Below, one piece after another: positions 25,458-34,713 of a stretch of 64,000 nucleotides of DNA. The translations under genes were made by a program, and so were the position numbers. This DNA is from Pontibacter pamirensis (GTDB lineage: Bacteria > Bacteroidota > Bacteroidia > Cytophagales > Hymenobacteraceae): NCBI RefSeq assembly GCF_010015475.1, contig NZ_SSNI01000032.1:1-64000 (forward strand), written 5' to 3'. The notes beneath the pieces are model-generated. The model worked only from the letters and a program-made list of their open reading frames with translations, made no database searches and had not been told where the DNA came from. Every line of letters starts with the position of its first letter. The stretch's first letter is position 1.

Positions 25458-28373
25458 TTAGCCTTTATCGCTGCTTTCACGGTAGTGGCTCGTCTCCAGT
25501 TCCTCTTTCAGGAACTTAGAGGTATAGCCTTTGCCTGCGGACACTACTTCCTCCGGTGTGCCTGTGGCCACAATGGCACCACCTGCTTCTCCTCCTTCCG
25601 GGCCGATGTCGATGATGTGGTCGGCTACCTTGATCAAATCAAGGTTGTGCTCGATAATAAGTACGGTATTGCCCTTGTTCGTCAGTTTGTGCAGCACGTC
25701 CGACAGGTGCTCGATGTCCTGGAAGTGCAGTCCGGTAGTGGGCTCATCGAGAATATAAAGCGTCTGGCCCGTATCCTTCTTCGACAGTTCTGTTGCCAGT
25801 TTTACGCGCTGTGCCTCACCGCCGGACAAGGTTGTTGCCTGCTGACCTAAGGTGATGTAGCCCAGGCCCACTTCGTTCAGCGTCTGTATCCTGCGCAGGA
25901 TGCGTGGCTGGCTATCAAAAAAGTCTACGGCCTGCTCCACCGTCATGTCCAGTACATCTGTAATTGACTTGCCTTTAAAGCGCACTTCCAGTGTTTCACG
26001 ATTGTAGCGCTTGCCTTTACAGATTTCGCAGGGCACATATACATCCGGCAGGAAGTTCATTTCGATAGTACGCATACCAGCTCCCTCACAGGCCTCGCAA
26101 CGCCCTCCTTTTACGTTAAAGGAGAAGCGACCAGGCGAGTATCCTCTTATCTTCGCCTCCGGCAGCTGCGCAAACAAGGTTCTGATATCTGTGAAGACAC
26201 CGGTATAAGTCGCAGGATTAGAGCGCGGCGTACGGCCAATCGGCGACTGGTCTACCTCAATTACTTTATCGATGTGTTCCAGGCCCTCTATTTTCTTGTA
26301 TGGCAGCGGGTCACGCTTCGCCCTGAAGAAGTGCGTGTTCAGGATAGGGTATAAGGTATCATGAATCAGCGAGGACTTACCGCTACCCGACACACCCGTT
26401 ACGCAAATCATCTTACCTAGCGGCAGATCCAGCGTCACGTTTTTGAGGTTGTGGCCTGTGGCACCAATCAGGCGCAGTGTCTGACCGGTTCCCGGTCGTT
26501 TCTCCCGCATAATGGAAATACCACGGCGGTTACTCAGGAAATCAGCGGTGGTGGTGCCTGCCTGCAGCATTTGCTCCGGCGTACCGGCAGTTACCACCTG
26601 GCCACCATGTATACCGGCACCCGGTCCGATATCCACCACATAATCCGCCTGCATGATCATATCCTTGTCGTGCTCCACCACAATAATGGTGTTGCCCAGG
26701 TCGCGGAGATCTTTCAAGGCGTTTATCAGGCGCTCGTTGTCGCGCTGGTGGAGGCCAATGCTTGGCTCGTCCATGATGTAAAGCACCCCCACCAACTGCG
26801 TGCCTATCTGCGTAGCCAAGCGTATGCGCTGGCTCTCGCCACCAGACAGCGTGCGTACCGGGCGGTGCAGGCTCAGGTACTCCAGGCCCACATCCAGCAG
26901 GAAGCCGATGCGTTTGCGGATTTCCTTCAGCAGTTCCCGTGCGATGACGTTCTGGCGCTCACTCAGCCTTTCTTCCAGGCCTTCAAACCAGGAGGCCAGC
27001 TTGTTGATGTCCAGCACCGACAGTTCGCCGATGTTCTTGCCGTCGATCTTAAAGTGCAGCGACTCTTTTTTTAAGCGATAGCCGTTGCACTCCGGGCAAA
27101 CGGAGGTCTGGGTAAAGTCTTCAATCCAGGAGCGGATGTTGTCGGAGTCCGATTCCATCTGCCCTTTCAGGAAATTGATGATGCCCTCGAACTCTACAAT
27201 GTAATTGCCTTTCTTGGTGCTTACCTCCAGGTCTTCCTCCAGGCCATACATCAGGATGTGCAGCAAATTTTCTGGCAGGTCTTTAATAGGTGTTGCTACA
27301 GAGGCTTTAAAGTGCTTGAACAACGCCTCAATCTGCTTGAAGATCCAGATGTCGCGGTACTCGCCAAGCGGGGCAATGCCACCACGGCGGATGCTCAGGC
27401 TCTTGTCCGGAATTACGGTTTCCTCGGTTATCTCCTGTATCTCGCCCAAACCATTGCAAACAGGGCAGGCACCGTATGGGGAGTTGAAGGAGAAGCTGTT
27501 CGGGGCCGGGTCGTCATAGGCAATGCCGGTGGCAGGGTCCATGAGGTGGCGTGAGTAGAAGTGCGTCTGGTTCGTGTCGGCGTCCAGTATCAACGCAGTG
27601 CCCTTGCCATGCGTCAGGGCGTTCTGAATAGAGCCGGACAGGCGGAAACGGTCTTCATCCTTCACCACAATCTTATCCACCACAATTTCGATGTCGTGAA
27701 TTTTGTAGCGGTCTACCTGCATCTTCGGCGTAATCTCCACCAGTTCACCATCTACACGAGCCCGTATAAAGCCCATCTTGCGGATTTGCTGGAACAACTC
27801 GCGGTAATGCCCCTTACGGCCTTTCACCACCGGTGCGAGTACGATAATGCGCTTTTCGCTGAAATTCTCCAGGATGTGGTTCACAATCTGGTCATCGCTC
27901 TGGCGCACCATCTTGTCGCCACTCACATAACTGAAGGCTTCTGCGGTACGCGCCCAAAGCAGGCGCATAAAGTCATAAATCTCCGTGATAGTGCCCACTG
28001 TGGAGCGGGGGTTGCGGCTCGTTGTCTTCTGCTCGATAGAGATGACCGGCGAGAGGCCTTCTATCTTGTCTACGTCCGGGCGCTCCAGGCCACCCATAAA
28101 TGAGCGGGCGTAGGCCGAGAAAGTTTCCATGTAGCGGCGCTGCCCTTCTGCGTAAATTGTGTCGAAGGCCAATGATGATTTACCTGATCCACTGATGCCG
28201 GTAAACACCACTAGCTTGTAGCGCGGCAGTTTAATGGAGATGTTCTTCAGGTTATGTTCGCGGGCACCGTATACTTCAATCTGTTGTGCTTCCCCGGCCA
28301 TGGCAGGCGCGGTGGTGGCAGTATCAGGTGCAGTGGTGCCAGTCGTTATTTGTTGCTCTGGGTTGAAAGCCAT
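25458..28373 (-). CDS. uvrA: Excinuclease ABC subunit A
   Basis: DNA damage-recognition ATPase of nucleotide excision repair, 971 residues. It carries two ABC modules with Walker A GISGSGKSSLAFD (about 55-70) and GVSGSGKSSL (second half), two LSGGE signatures (TLSGGESQRIRLA, TLSGGEAQRVKLA), and zinc-binding cysteine pairs (CPVCNG and CEACEGAG with CEICKG). A Thr/Ala-rich extension of about 30 residues precedes the usual start, QIEVYGAREHNLKNI. It is transcribed alone from a TACCTTTG-type promoter. Confidence 0.97.
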   Translation of the reverse strand: MAFNPEQQITTGTTAPDTATTAPAMAGEAQQIEVYGAREHNLKNISIKLPRYKLVVFTGISGSGKSSLAFDTIYAEGQRRYMETFSAYARSFMGGLERPDVDKIEGLSPVISIEQKTTSRNPRSTVGTITEIYDFMRLLWARTAEAFSYVSGDKMVRQSDDQIVNHILENFSEKRIIVLAPVVKGRKGHYRELFQQIRKMGFIRARVDGELVEITPKMQVDRYKIHDIEIVVDKIVVKDEDRFRLSGSIQNALTHGKGTALILDADTNQTHFYSRHLMDPATGIAYDDPAPNSFSFNSPYGACPVCNGLGEIQEITEETVIPDKSLSIRRGGIAPLGEYRDIWIFKQIEALFKHFKASVATPIKDLPENLLHILMYGLEEDLEVSTKKGNYIVEFEGIINFLKGQMESDSDNIRSWIEDFTQTSVCPECNGYRLKKESLHFKIDGKNIGELSVLDINKLASWFEGLEERLSERQNVIARELLKEIRKRIGFLLDVGLEYLSLHRPVRTLSGGESQRIRLATQIGTQLVGVLYIMDEPSIGLHQRDNERLINALKDLRDLGNTIIVVEHDKDMIMQADYVVDIGPGAGIHGGQVVTAGTPEQMLQAGTTTADFLSNRRGISIMREKRPGTGQTLRLIGATGHNLKNVTLDLPLGKMICVTGVSGSGKSSLIHDTLYPILNTHFFRAKRDPLPYKKIEGLEHIDKVIEVDQSPIGRTPRSNPATYTGVFTDIRTLFAQLPEAKIRGYSPGRFSFNVKGGRCEACEGAGMRTIEMNFLPDVYVPCEICKGKRYNRETLEVRFKGKSITDVLDMTVEQAVDFFDSQPRILRRIQTLNEVGLGYITLGQQATTLSGGEAQRVKLATELSKKDTGQTLYILDEPTTGLHFQDIEHLSDVLHKLTNKGNTVLIIEHNLDLIKVADHIIDIGPEGGEAGGAIVATGTPEEVVSAGKGYTSKFLKEELETSHYRESSDKG

Positions 28374-28397
28374 TCAGCGTGTGTAATATTTAAATAG

Positions 28398-28434
28398 CAA
28401 AGGTACATAATCTCAGGCTTCTGCAGCAGCAAAA
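28398..28434 (-). promoter_or_regulatory. Probable uvrA promoter
   Basis: On the minus strand TACCTTTG (28405 to 28398) fits the TAnnTTTG -7 consensus 25 nt before the uvrA start codon; a TTTTG lies 24 nt further upstream, slightly long for the -33 box. Confidence 0.55.
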
Positions 28435-28500
28435 TCCTAACCCTTCTTAACAGAAATCAGCAGCAATTGGTTTAGCCTGAGATAGGTTTGGTAAGCAGTT

Positions 28501-28884
28501 TTAGTCAGTATTACCGTAGTTGGAGGCTTCCTTTTTGTGTAAGTCAGCGTGTTTATGGCTGGTATGTGTGTAATCCTCCCGATGTTGCTCAATAAGCTTT
28601 TGTTTCTGGAAGTACCTGAAGAAGCTATAAGCAGCCAGTGCAAGCCCTATGGGCATGAGTATGATTCCTACAATCTCGATATATAATTGTTGGGAAAGCT
28701 TTATGGCGGCAAACCCACCGGCAAGGATCGTGATAGAAGTGCGCAGAAAGGCCATCAACGTGCGTTCGTTAGCAAAAATAGTGCGCTCTATGGCCATCTG
28801 GTCACGGATTTCTGCATTCTTCTTTTCCTGTTGCTTGAGCTTTTTCTTAAGCTTTCTGATTTCGTCTTTCTCAGTGCCTGACAT
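28501..28884 (-). CDS. DUF202 (YidH-like) membrane protein
   Basis: A 127-residue protein. A strongly charged N-terminal coiled coil (KLKKKLKQQEKKNAEIRDQ) precedes the DUF202 core: ERTIFANERTLMAFLRTSI followed by two or three hydrophobic helices with GFAAIKL. The C-terminus is a His/Lys-rich polar tail. Family function is unknown. It lies upstream of uvrA on the same strand with a 127-nt gap containing the uvrA promoter. Confidence 0.88.
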   Translation of the reverse strand: MSGTEKDEIRKLKKKLKQQEKKNAEIRDQMAIERTIFANERTLMAFLRTSITILAGGFAAIKLSQQLYIEIVGIILMPIGLALAAYSFFRYFQKQKLIEQHREDYTHTSHKHADLHKKEASNYGNTD

Positions 28885-29048
28885 ATATTATCCTATAGAT
28901 GCCATGCCAACTGGCAGTGGCGGCTATCTTATAACGTATTTGTGCCGGTGCAGGACAGGCCCAGTAAAGGAGCTGAGGGAGAAACGCTTTTTTACTGCTC
29001 TGCTAACTCAGCATGTGTGGTGCTCTACTCATGTTCAGCTAAATTTCC

Positions 29049-30422
29049 TTACTGCACCTGTAATATTCTGGCCCAGCATGCTGGTACTACGTCTATTTGC
29101 ACCTGTCCATTCCGGGCGCTGAACTGTTGTTGCGGCTCCAGCAGGTCAACCAGTGTGCGCCCATCAGGCACCTCTACTTTTAAGGAAAGACTGGCCTGCG
29201 TGCTGGCGGCATTTACCACCACTATGAGATGTTCTTCCTTCGTGCGCCGGGCAAAGGCAAGCTGCTCGTGCGCGACATGCACCTGCTGATAGCTACCATA
29301 CTTTAACGCGGCATGTTTTTTTCGGATGCCGGCTAAACGACTGATAGTATCTGCCAGTGCCGGGTGAGGCTTCTGCTCCAGCGCTTCCGGCTGCAGGAGC
29401 TTGGGCCGCAGTGGCGCATCAGTGTCAGGCAGTTTGGTTCCGCTGATTCCCCATTCGCTGCCATAATAAATAGAGGGCACCCCGGGCATGGTAAAGAGCA
29501 GGATATGGAGCGGGTAAAGGTGCGTTGGGTTCTGAAGGGTGCTGGCAATCCGATTTACGTCGTGGTTATCAACAAAAGAGTAAAGCGAAAGATTTTTATA
29601 AATGCCCTGCTCCCCAAACAGCCGGTTGAGCGAGTGCGCCAGTTCAAAGTAGTTCTTGTCGTTATGGCTTGAGTGCAGGCCTTTGTAGCACTCGTAATTG
29701 GTGGTGGAGTCCAACATCTCCGGGTTAGCCCAGCGGCGGTAATCCCCGTGTATAACCTCTCCTAGAAGCCAAAAATTGGCCTGCAGCTCATGGCAGAAGC
29801 GAGCCAGGTCGCGGAGAAAGGAGAGATCCATCACGTCAGCGGCATCCAGGCGCAGGCCGTCAATCTTAAACTCCTCCACCCACATTTTTATAGCAGCGAA
29901 GAGGTGGGCACGAACGTCTGGATGATGGAGGTTCAGCTTGACCAGGATATGGTGCCCGTTCCAACCTTCGTAAGCAAAGGCATCGCCGTAGGGGCTGCTC
30001 CGGCTAAAGTCTACGCCAGCGAACCAGTCGCGGTATGGAGAATTTTCGCCATTGGCCAGCAGGTCACGAAAAGCCCAGAAGTCGCGGCCCACGTGGTTGA
30101 ACACCCCGTCCAGGATAACTTTGATGCCATTGGCGTGCAGTTGTGCGATGAGTTCTTTCAAGGTCTCATTTGTTCCCAGCCTGCGGTCGACGGTGTAGTA
30201 ATCAGCGGTATCATAACCATGTGTGCCGGACTCGGACACAGGCCCAAGGTAAAGAGCGTTACAGCCTAAGTTCTTTATGTGTGAAATCCAGTTATGAACC
30301 GACTCTAATCGTGGCGCTGCCGGAGATACGAAGTCATTATAAGAGGGAGCTCCACATAGACCCAGTGGGTAGATATGGTAAAAGATGGCTTCTGAAGCCC
30401 ATGAGGCTGCTATATGATTCAT
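29049..30422 (-). CDS. GH13 alpha-amylase-family glycosidase
   Basis: A 457-residue (beta/alpha)8 glycosidase without signal peptide, so cytoplasmic. The catalytic triad is intact: nucleophile Asp193 in DGLRLDAAD, acid/base Glu222 in LLGEVIHG, and Asp288 in FVDNHDVNR; DGVFNHVGRD is GH13 region I. A small beta C-domain ends the protein. Maltodextrin hydrolysis or transfer (cyclomaltodextrinase/neopullulanase type) is likely, but no N-terminal CBM34-like domain is present. The TetR gene at 30497 precedes it, and an inverted repeat overlaps its promoter, so maltodextrin-related control by that regulator is inferred. Confidence 0.9.
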   Translation of the reverse strand: MNHIAASWASEAIFYHIYPLGLCGAPSYNDFVSPAAPRLESVHNWISHIKNLGCNALYLGPVSESGTHGYDTADYYTVDRRLGTNETLKELIAQLHANGIKVILDGVFNHVGRDFWAFRDLLANGENSPYRDWFAGVDFSRSSPYGDAFAYEGWNGHHILVKLNLHHPDVRAHLFAAIKMWVEEFKIDGLRLDAADVMDLSFLRDLARFCHELQANFWLLGEVIHGDYRRWANPEMLDSTTNYECYKGLHSSHNDKNYFELAHSLNRLFGEQGIYKNLSLYSFVDNHDVNRIASTLQNPTHLYPLHILLFTMPGVPSIYYGSEWGISGTKLPDTDAPLRPKLLQPEALEQKPHPALADTISRLAGIRKKHAALKYGSYQQVHVAHEQLAFARRTKEEHLIVVVNAASTQASLSLKVEVPDGRTLVDLLEPQQQFSARNGQVQIDVVPACWARILQVQ

Positions 30423-30448
30423 TTTATTACATTCTGTTTTAATTGTAC

Positions 30449-30471
30449 ATACCGTTCGGTATACAAAAGTA
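30449..30471 (-). promoter_or_regulatory. GH13 promoter -7 box overlapping a TetR-type operator
   Basis: ATACCGTTCGGTAT at 30449-30462 is an inverted repeat with 6-bp arms and a 2-nt centre, the shape of TetR-family operators. Next to it, reading on the minus strand, TACTTTTG (30471 to 30464) is a TAnnTTTG -7 box. The operator therefore covers the expected transcription start of the GH13 gene, 27 nt ahead of its ATG. Confidence 0.7.
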
Positions 30472-30496
30472 CCAAATAAAAGTGACCCTATAAAAT

Positions 30497-31066
30497 TCAG
30501 GAGTAAATTCCATAAGAAAACTGCTGTAATGCCTTCTTCACTGTCTCTGCATTTAGCTCTACCTGGTGGTGTGCCGCCTGTACCACGTACGTATTGATCA
30601 TGCCCAGAAAAGAGGCCGCATACACCTGGTGGCGGTCCCTCATGTTGCCATGGTTCTTCGCCGCCTGCCGAAACATCGCTTCCAACAGTTGGTGCTGCTC
30701 TTGTATAGCGGGTGTGATGACTTGTGAGGCTTCGTTTTCGGGATTGCCATACCAGGCGGCAAGATGCATCTGGTACAGGGTAGGCTCGCGCATGGCAAAC
30801 TGAAAATAGCTTTCCACCACACGTTGCAGTGTCAGTGGCAGGTCCCCTGTATAGGTTGCGGCCTCTTTCATTCTCCCCAGAAAAGGAGAGAACTGTTCAT
30901 GCATGAGCGCCTCCAGCACACCGCGCTTGCTGCCGAAGTAGTGATAAAGCGTTGGCTTCTTTATGCCTGCGGCTTCCACTATCTGCTGCACCCCTACGGC
31001 ATCGTAGCCTTTGGCGGCAAACAGGCTGAGGGAGCAATCTAGTATGGTGGAGCGGTTATCGGACAT
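30497..31066 (-). CDS. TetR/AcrR-family transcriptional regulator
   Basis: A 189-residue repressor-type protein. The N-terminal helix-turn-helix is clear (GYDAVGVQQIVEAAGIKKPTLYHYFGSKRGVLEALM, residues about 19-54), followed by a helical ligand-binding domain with no motif pointing to a specific ligand. It precedes the GH13 gene by 74 nt on the same strand, and a TetR-like palindrome sits in that gap, so it probably represses that gene. Its own -7 box may be TATTTTTG at 31114-31107 (minus strand). Confidence 0.93.
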   Translation of the reverse strand: MSDNRSTILDCSLSLFAAKGYDAVGVQQIVEAAGIKKPTLYHYFGSKRGVLEALMHEQFSPFLGRMKEAATYTGDLPLTLQRVVESYFQFAMREPTLYQMHLAAWYGNPENEASQVITPAIQEQHQLLEAMFRQAAKNHGNMRDRHQVYAASFLGMINTYVVQAAHHQVELNAETVKKALQQFSYGIYS

Positions 31067-31106
31067 CAGGAGAGTTTAATGTATTTATACCCGAAGGTGG
31101 GTGTAG

Positions 31107-31114
31107 CAAAAATA
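31107..31114 (-). promoter_or_regulatory. Possible -7 box of the tetR-family gene
   Basis: On the minus strand TATTTTTG matches TAnnTTTG, 41 nt before the start codon. No clear -33 element is seen. Confidence 0.4.
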
Positions 31115-31138
31115 AGGTAATTCCGGGTCTTTTCCTCT

Positions 31139-31183
31139 AAAACAGAAAAGCAGGCCCACGGAGGGAGCCTGCTTTTCTGTTTT
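31139..31183. terminator. Strong bidirectional hairpin between tetR-like and LOG genes
   Basis: A 17-bp perfect stem (AAAACAGAAAAGCAGGC / GCCTGCTTTTCTGTTTT) surrounds an 11-nt loop, with A and T runs at the stem base. It lies 24 nt past the LOG-family gene's stop codon on the minus strand. Confidence 0.88.
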
Positions 31184-31207
31184 GAGTATACTAAAGTACA
31201 AATGGAA

Positions 31208-32071
31208 TTAAAAGTTTGGAGACAACAGGTATTGGCTGTAGAAGTCGTCGATTATTTTTACAGCTTCGGAGGCATCATCCACAATGTGCACCAAATCCAG
31301 ATCCTCAGGGCTAATGTTGCTTTCCTCCTTCAGCATCACACTGTCAACCCATTCCATTAAGCCTCCCCAGAAAGAACGGCCCACCAATACAATCGGGAAG
31401 GCACCGATTTTTCTTGTCTGAATAAGCGTGATCGCCTCAAACAGCTCGTCCAGTGTTCCAAAGCCGCCTGGCATTACAATAAAACCCTGCGCATACTTCA
31501 CGAACATAACTTTGCGCACAAAGAAATAGTCGAAGTTGATGAGTTTATCAGAATCTATATAAATGTTGTTGAACTGCTCGAACGGCAGCTGTATGTTAAG
31601 GCCCACAGACTTGCCGCCCTCAGAGTGGGCGCCTTTGTTACCGGCCTCCATAATGCCCGGGCCACCACCCGTAATCACACCATAGCCGTGGCGTACCAAC
31701 TTGGCGGCAATTTCCTCTGCCATCTGGTAATACTTGTGCGTGCTTTTAGTGCGGGCCGAACCGAAAATCGAAACGCAGGGGCCTATTTTGGCCAGCTTCT
31801 CAAAGCCCTCCACAAACTCAGACATTACTTTAAATATCTGCCAGGAGTCGGCAATTTTTATCTCGTTCCAGTCTTTGTCAACAAAAGCCTGGCGTATTCT
31901 TTTATCCTCTTCAGAGGCAGGCGCTGCTGTGGACTCGCCGCTTTCGCGCAGATCACTTACTGAACGTGCTTTATTTTCGTTTACATTAGGTTTTAGAATC
32001 GTCTGCCCACTTCCCGTGTTCACGGTTTCCTCCTGCAGTTTTGTTTTACTCGTCTTTCTAAGTTTTGTCAT
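31208..32071 (-). CDS. LOG-family (TIGR00730) Rossmann protein
   Basis: A 287-residue protein of the lysine-decarboxylase-like LOG family (cytokinin riboside 5'-monophosphate phosphoribohydrolases). The motifs GGGPGIMEAGNKGA (about 140) and PGGFGTLDELFE (about 200) form the nucleotide-binding and active-site elements. A charged, low-complexity N-terminal extension of about 75 residues precedes the domain and is longer than in most bacterial LOGs. Nucleotide 5'-monophosphate hydrolysis is the likely reaction. Confidence 0.9.
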   Translation of the reverse strand: MTKLRKTSKTKLQEETVNTGSGQTILKPNVNENKARSVSDLRESGESTAAPASEEDKRIRQAFVDKDWNEIKIADSWQIFKVMSEFVEGFEKLAKIGPCVSIFGSARTKSTHKYYQMAEEIAAKLVRHGYGVITGGGPGIMEAGNKGAHSEGGKSVGLNIQLPFEQFNNIYIDSDKLINFDYFFVRKVMFVKYAQGFIVMPGGFGTLDELFEAITLIQTRKIGAFPIVLVGRSFWGGLMEWVDSVMLKEESNISPEDLDLVHIVDDASEAVKIIDDFYSQYLLSPNF

Positions 32072-32197
32072 AATCTATACATCTTCATCAGGAGCTTGCA
32101 CTCCCGGGCGCCTTTCTTGCAGGCGCATTTCATGTCAAAAAATCTTATGTGGCATGCAGCATTGTGAAGAGAACTACAGTAGCCTGGTTATTTTAAT

Positions 32198-33448
32198 TTA
32201 TTTGGATCGAATGGCAATAACAGGATCTAGATTTGAGGCCAGAACAGCTGGAATGATACCTGAGAGCATCCCTATCACGGCCGATACGCCAAGTCCGAGT
32301 ATAATGTTGCCTGCTGAAAGCCCTACCGCCATCATATCCTGCGGAATAAGCGTGAGCAGGAACACCAGCAGGATGCCGGCAGCACCGCCTAATACACTCA
32401 AGAACACCGACTCAAACAAGAACTGAAACAGGATAAAATAGTTTTTGGCACCCAAAGACTTTTGTATCCCGATGATGTTGGTCCGCTCTTTTACCGATAC
32501 GAACATGATGTTGGCAATGCCGAACCCTCCTACAAGTATAGCGAAGCCTCCAATCACCCATCCGGCCAAACCTACTACCTCAAAAAAGCCGCTGATAGCC
32601 TGTGTGGCCATTTCAGGGCGATTCATAGCAAAACTATCCTCGTCGCGGGGCCGCAGGCCGCGTATCGTGCGCATGATACCGCGCGTCTCATACTCCAGTT
32701 CCAGTAGCCCGGGGTCATCCTCACGGCCTTTTACCACAATAGTAGAACCTACGCCATTGGGCCCGGTGGCGAACATTTTGCTATATGCCAGATACGGCAT
32801 CATGCCCATTTGGTCGAATGGCGGTCCGCCAAACAAGCTTTCTCCCTGCTTCTCAAAAACCCCGATAATGCTAAACCGCTGGCCGCCTACTTTAATTTGC
32901 TGCCCTATTGGTTCCTGCCTGGGGAAGAGCGTTTCAGCTACTTCGCTTCCGATAATGATAACGTTCCGGCCCGCGTCTACCTCCTGTGGGATAAAGTAGC
33001 GACCTCTCTCAACAGGCACCTCCATTACGTTGTTAAACTGGTATGATACACCCATTAAAGTGGCATCGCTGAAGCTGTTGTTGCCACTCTTAAAGGTATT
33101 GCTTCCTCTGTCAGAAAAGATGGCGATACCACCATCCATCGTGAGGCGCCGCTCTAGCTGGCGAAATTCCCGGATGGTAGGCTCCGGACGCTGAAAATAC
33201 TTCCACCAGGGATATCCTCCCCCTCCGAAAGCCCATGGCCATTTCTGAACATAAATAACTTTTTCACCTATAAAGCTCATACTGTCCCTTACGTTACGCT
33301 CCAGCGAGTCTACCAGCGTAAACACAGAGATAATAGCGAATATACCGATGGTTACCCCCAGCAGGGAAAGAAAAGTGCGCAGCATGTTTGCCCGAAGCGC
33401 CTGCCACGCAAACCGGAAGCTTTCTGCTACAAGGCGGATGTATATCAT
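32198..33448 (-). CDS. MacB-like ABC transporter permease
   Basis: A 416-residue FtsX/MacB-type permease: one N-terminal transmembrane helix (LRTFLSLLGVTIGIFAIISVF, about 24-44), a periplasmic MacB_PCD domain (about 45-280), and three C-terminal helices (about 290-405) containing KERTNIIGIQKSLGAK. Such proteins export small molecules or lipoproteins or move signals with a cognate ATPase, but no ATPase gene is adjacent. It lies 126 nt upstream of the LOG gene on the same strand. The remnant integrase follows immediately on the other side, so this is the left border of the accessory region. Confidence 0.92.
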   Translation of the reverse strand: MIYIRLVAESFRFAWQALRANMLRTFLSLLGVTIGIFAIISVFTLVDSLERNVRDSMSFIGEKVIYVQKWPWAFGGGGYPWWKYFQRPEPTIREFRQLERRLTMDGGIAIFSDRGSNTFKSGNNSFSDATLMGVSYQFNNVMEVPVERGRYFIPQEVDAGRNVIIIGSEVAETLFPRQEPIGQQIKVGGQRFSIIGVFEKQGESLFGGPPFDQMGMMPYLAYSKMFATGPNGVGSTIVVKGREDDPGLLELEYETRGIMRTIRGLRPRDEDSFAMNRPEMATQAISGFFEVVGLAGWVIGGFAILVGGFGIANIMFVSVKERTNIIGIQKSLGAKNYFILFQFLFESVFLSVLGGAAGILLVFLLTLIPQDMMAVGLSAGNIILGLGVSAVIGMLSGIIPAVLASNLDPVIAIRSK

Positions 33449-33689
33449 AGTTTTTTTCTAAGTCAGGTTATAAAGGGACTAAGTAATTTCCTTAAAAGTA
33501 ATAAATATTCGGCCAAACTGAGTAAATTTGCGGCTTGATTTTTTGGTTTCTACAGAACGGATATCTACGAACCCCTGAAGGTGGTTTAACTGTTAACGTA
33601 TCAGAAGCAGAACATATTAAATACCGTGATATTCATAACGCTGTGCGACGGAGTGCAAAAACAGCACTGAATATAGCTTGAAGTGGGTT

Positions 33690-34503
33690 TTGCTCCTCCC
33701 TTAGTTTGCCCCAAACACCCCGAAAACTGCATCAGGATGACGTTGCAGGCGTTCTTCTACACCTTGGTAAGTCCCTCTGCGTGCATGAGCGAAAGCAGCT
33801 ACTCAGCGGTAGGACGCAGCAATGGTTTGTCGTGCTCCTCCTGTGGCGGGATGTCGAAGGGGTTGGGCATACGCGGTAGTCAGCCTTCCAGCACAGCGTT
33901 CTTAAAGAAGGTTCTGTAGTTGCGTAAGGCGAGGTTAATAGTGGTGGTCTCCATGCCCTTTTTCTTCTTTGACACAGGAACAGTCTTCAGGTGCCGAATC
34001 AGCTAACTGATTACCGTTGGGGTAAGTAACTCAGGAGCGTCCGCACGCTTGTCCCACAAACCAAGGAAGTAGGAAAGGCATATCTCGTATACTTTGGCCG
34101 TGCCGGCCTTTGCTGTGCTTTCTTTTTATCCACTCGCGGGCAAAGGTAATGAAACCCTGCCGCTGCTCGGGTTCTTCTTCCGGTGTGGTGTAGGCATCGC
34201 GCACCTGCTCCGCTGTGAAGGTGGGGTTGTTGGCCGCTATACTGTTAAGGCCGTCATAGGTTTCCTTTATCCGGTCGTTTAGCTGGCATGGTCGCGGTGC
34301 TTGGTGCGCACCCAGTTCTTCTTCTCCAACTCCCACTCCTCATTCCACTCGGTTTTGCGCTTGTACTCGCTGTATAACAGGAAAACTCCCGTGTTATAGT
34401 AACGCACCTTGCGGTCACGGGTGATGCGGATGCGTACGGCGCTCCTGCCGTCCTCGCGTTGCTGGTCGGTGCGGATAGTTACTTTACAGATTGCTCTGGC
34501 CAT
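33690..34503 (-). pseudogene. Degraded tyrosine recombinase (integrase) gene
   Basis: Broken remains of a Bacteroidota integrase. From ATG 34503 the frame reads an Arm-type DNA-binding domain (MARAICKVTIRT and GRSAVRIRITRDRKVRYYNTGVF) and stops at 34279. After a frameshift near 34290 a second frame reads the linker and core-binding start (NDRIKETYDGLNSIAANN, ITFAREWIKRK). Further on, a third frame gives TINLALRNYRTFFKNAV then PNPFDIPPQEEHDKPLLRPTAE interrupted by stops at several points. The catalytic C-terminal domain (RHRY) is not found. The gene is dead, and marks a decayed mobile element. Confidence 0.8.
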
Positions 34504-34713
34504 GGTGGCGCCCTCCTCTCACAAGTACAGGAGATAACGGGTGGTACTTACAGTTGTTGTTGCTGATTCTGGTAACATGGGGGTAATGGGTATGCTGGGA
34601 GAGTTACAGGACTTCATGATATATATAATTTATATATACCGATTAATATATTGTTTAATTTTAGTATGTTTAAAGTCTGTTCATCTAAGGTTCACTCCCT
34701 TTAATGTAGCTAA

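Noticed and set aside
33523-33530. TAAATTTG as a plus-strand promoter
   Set aside because: No -33 element at correct spacing and no intact plus-strand gene follows; may be chance.
33683-33919. Plus-strand 78-codon frame
   Set aside because: Shadow of the broken integrase on the other strand.
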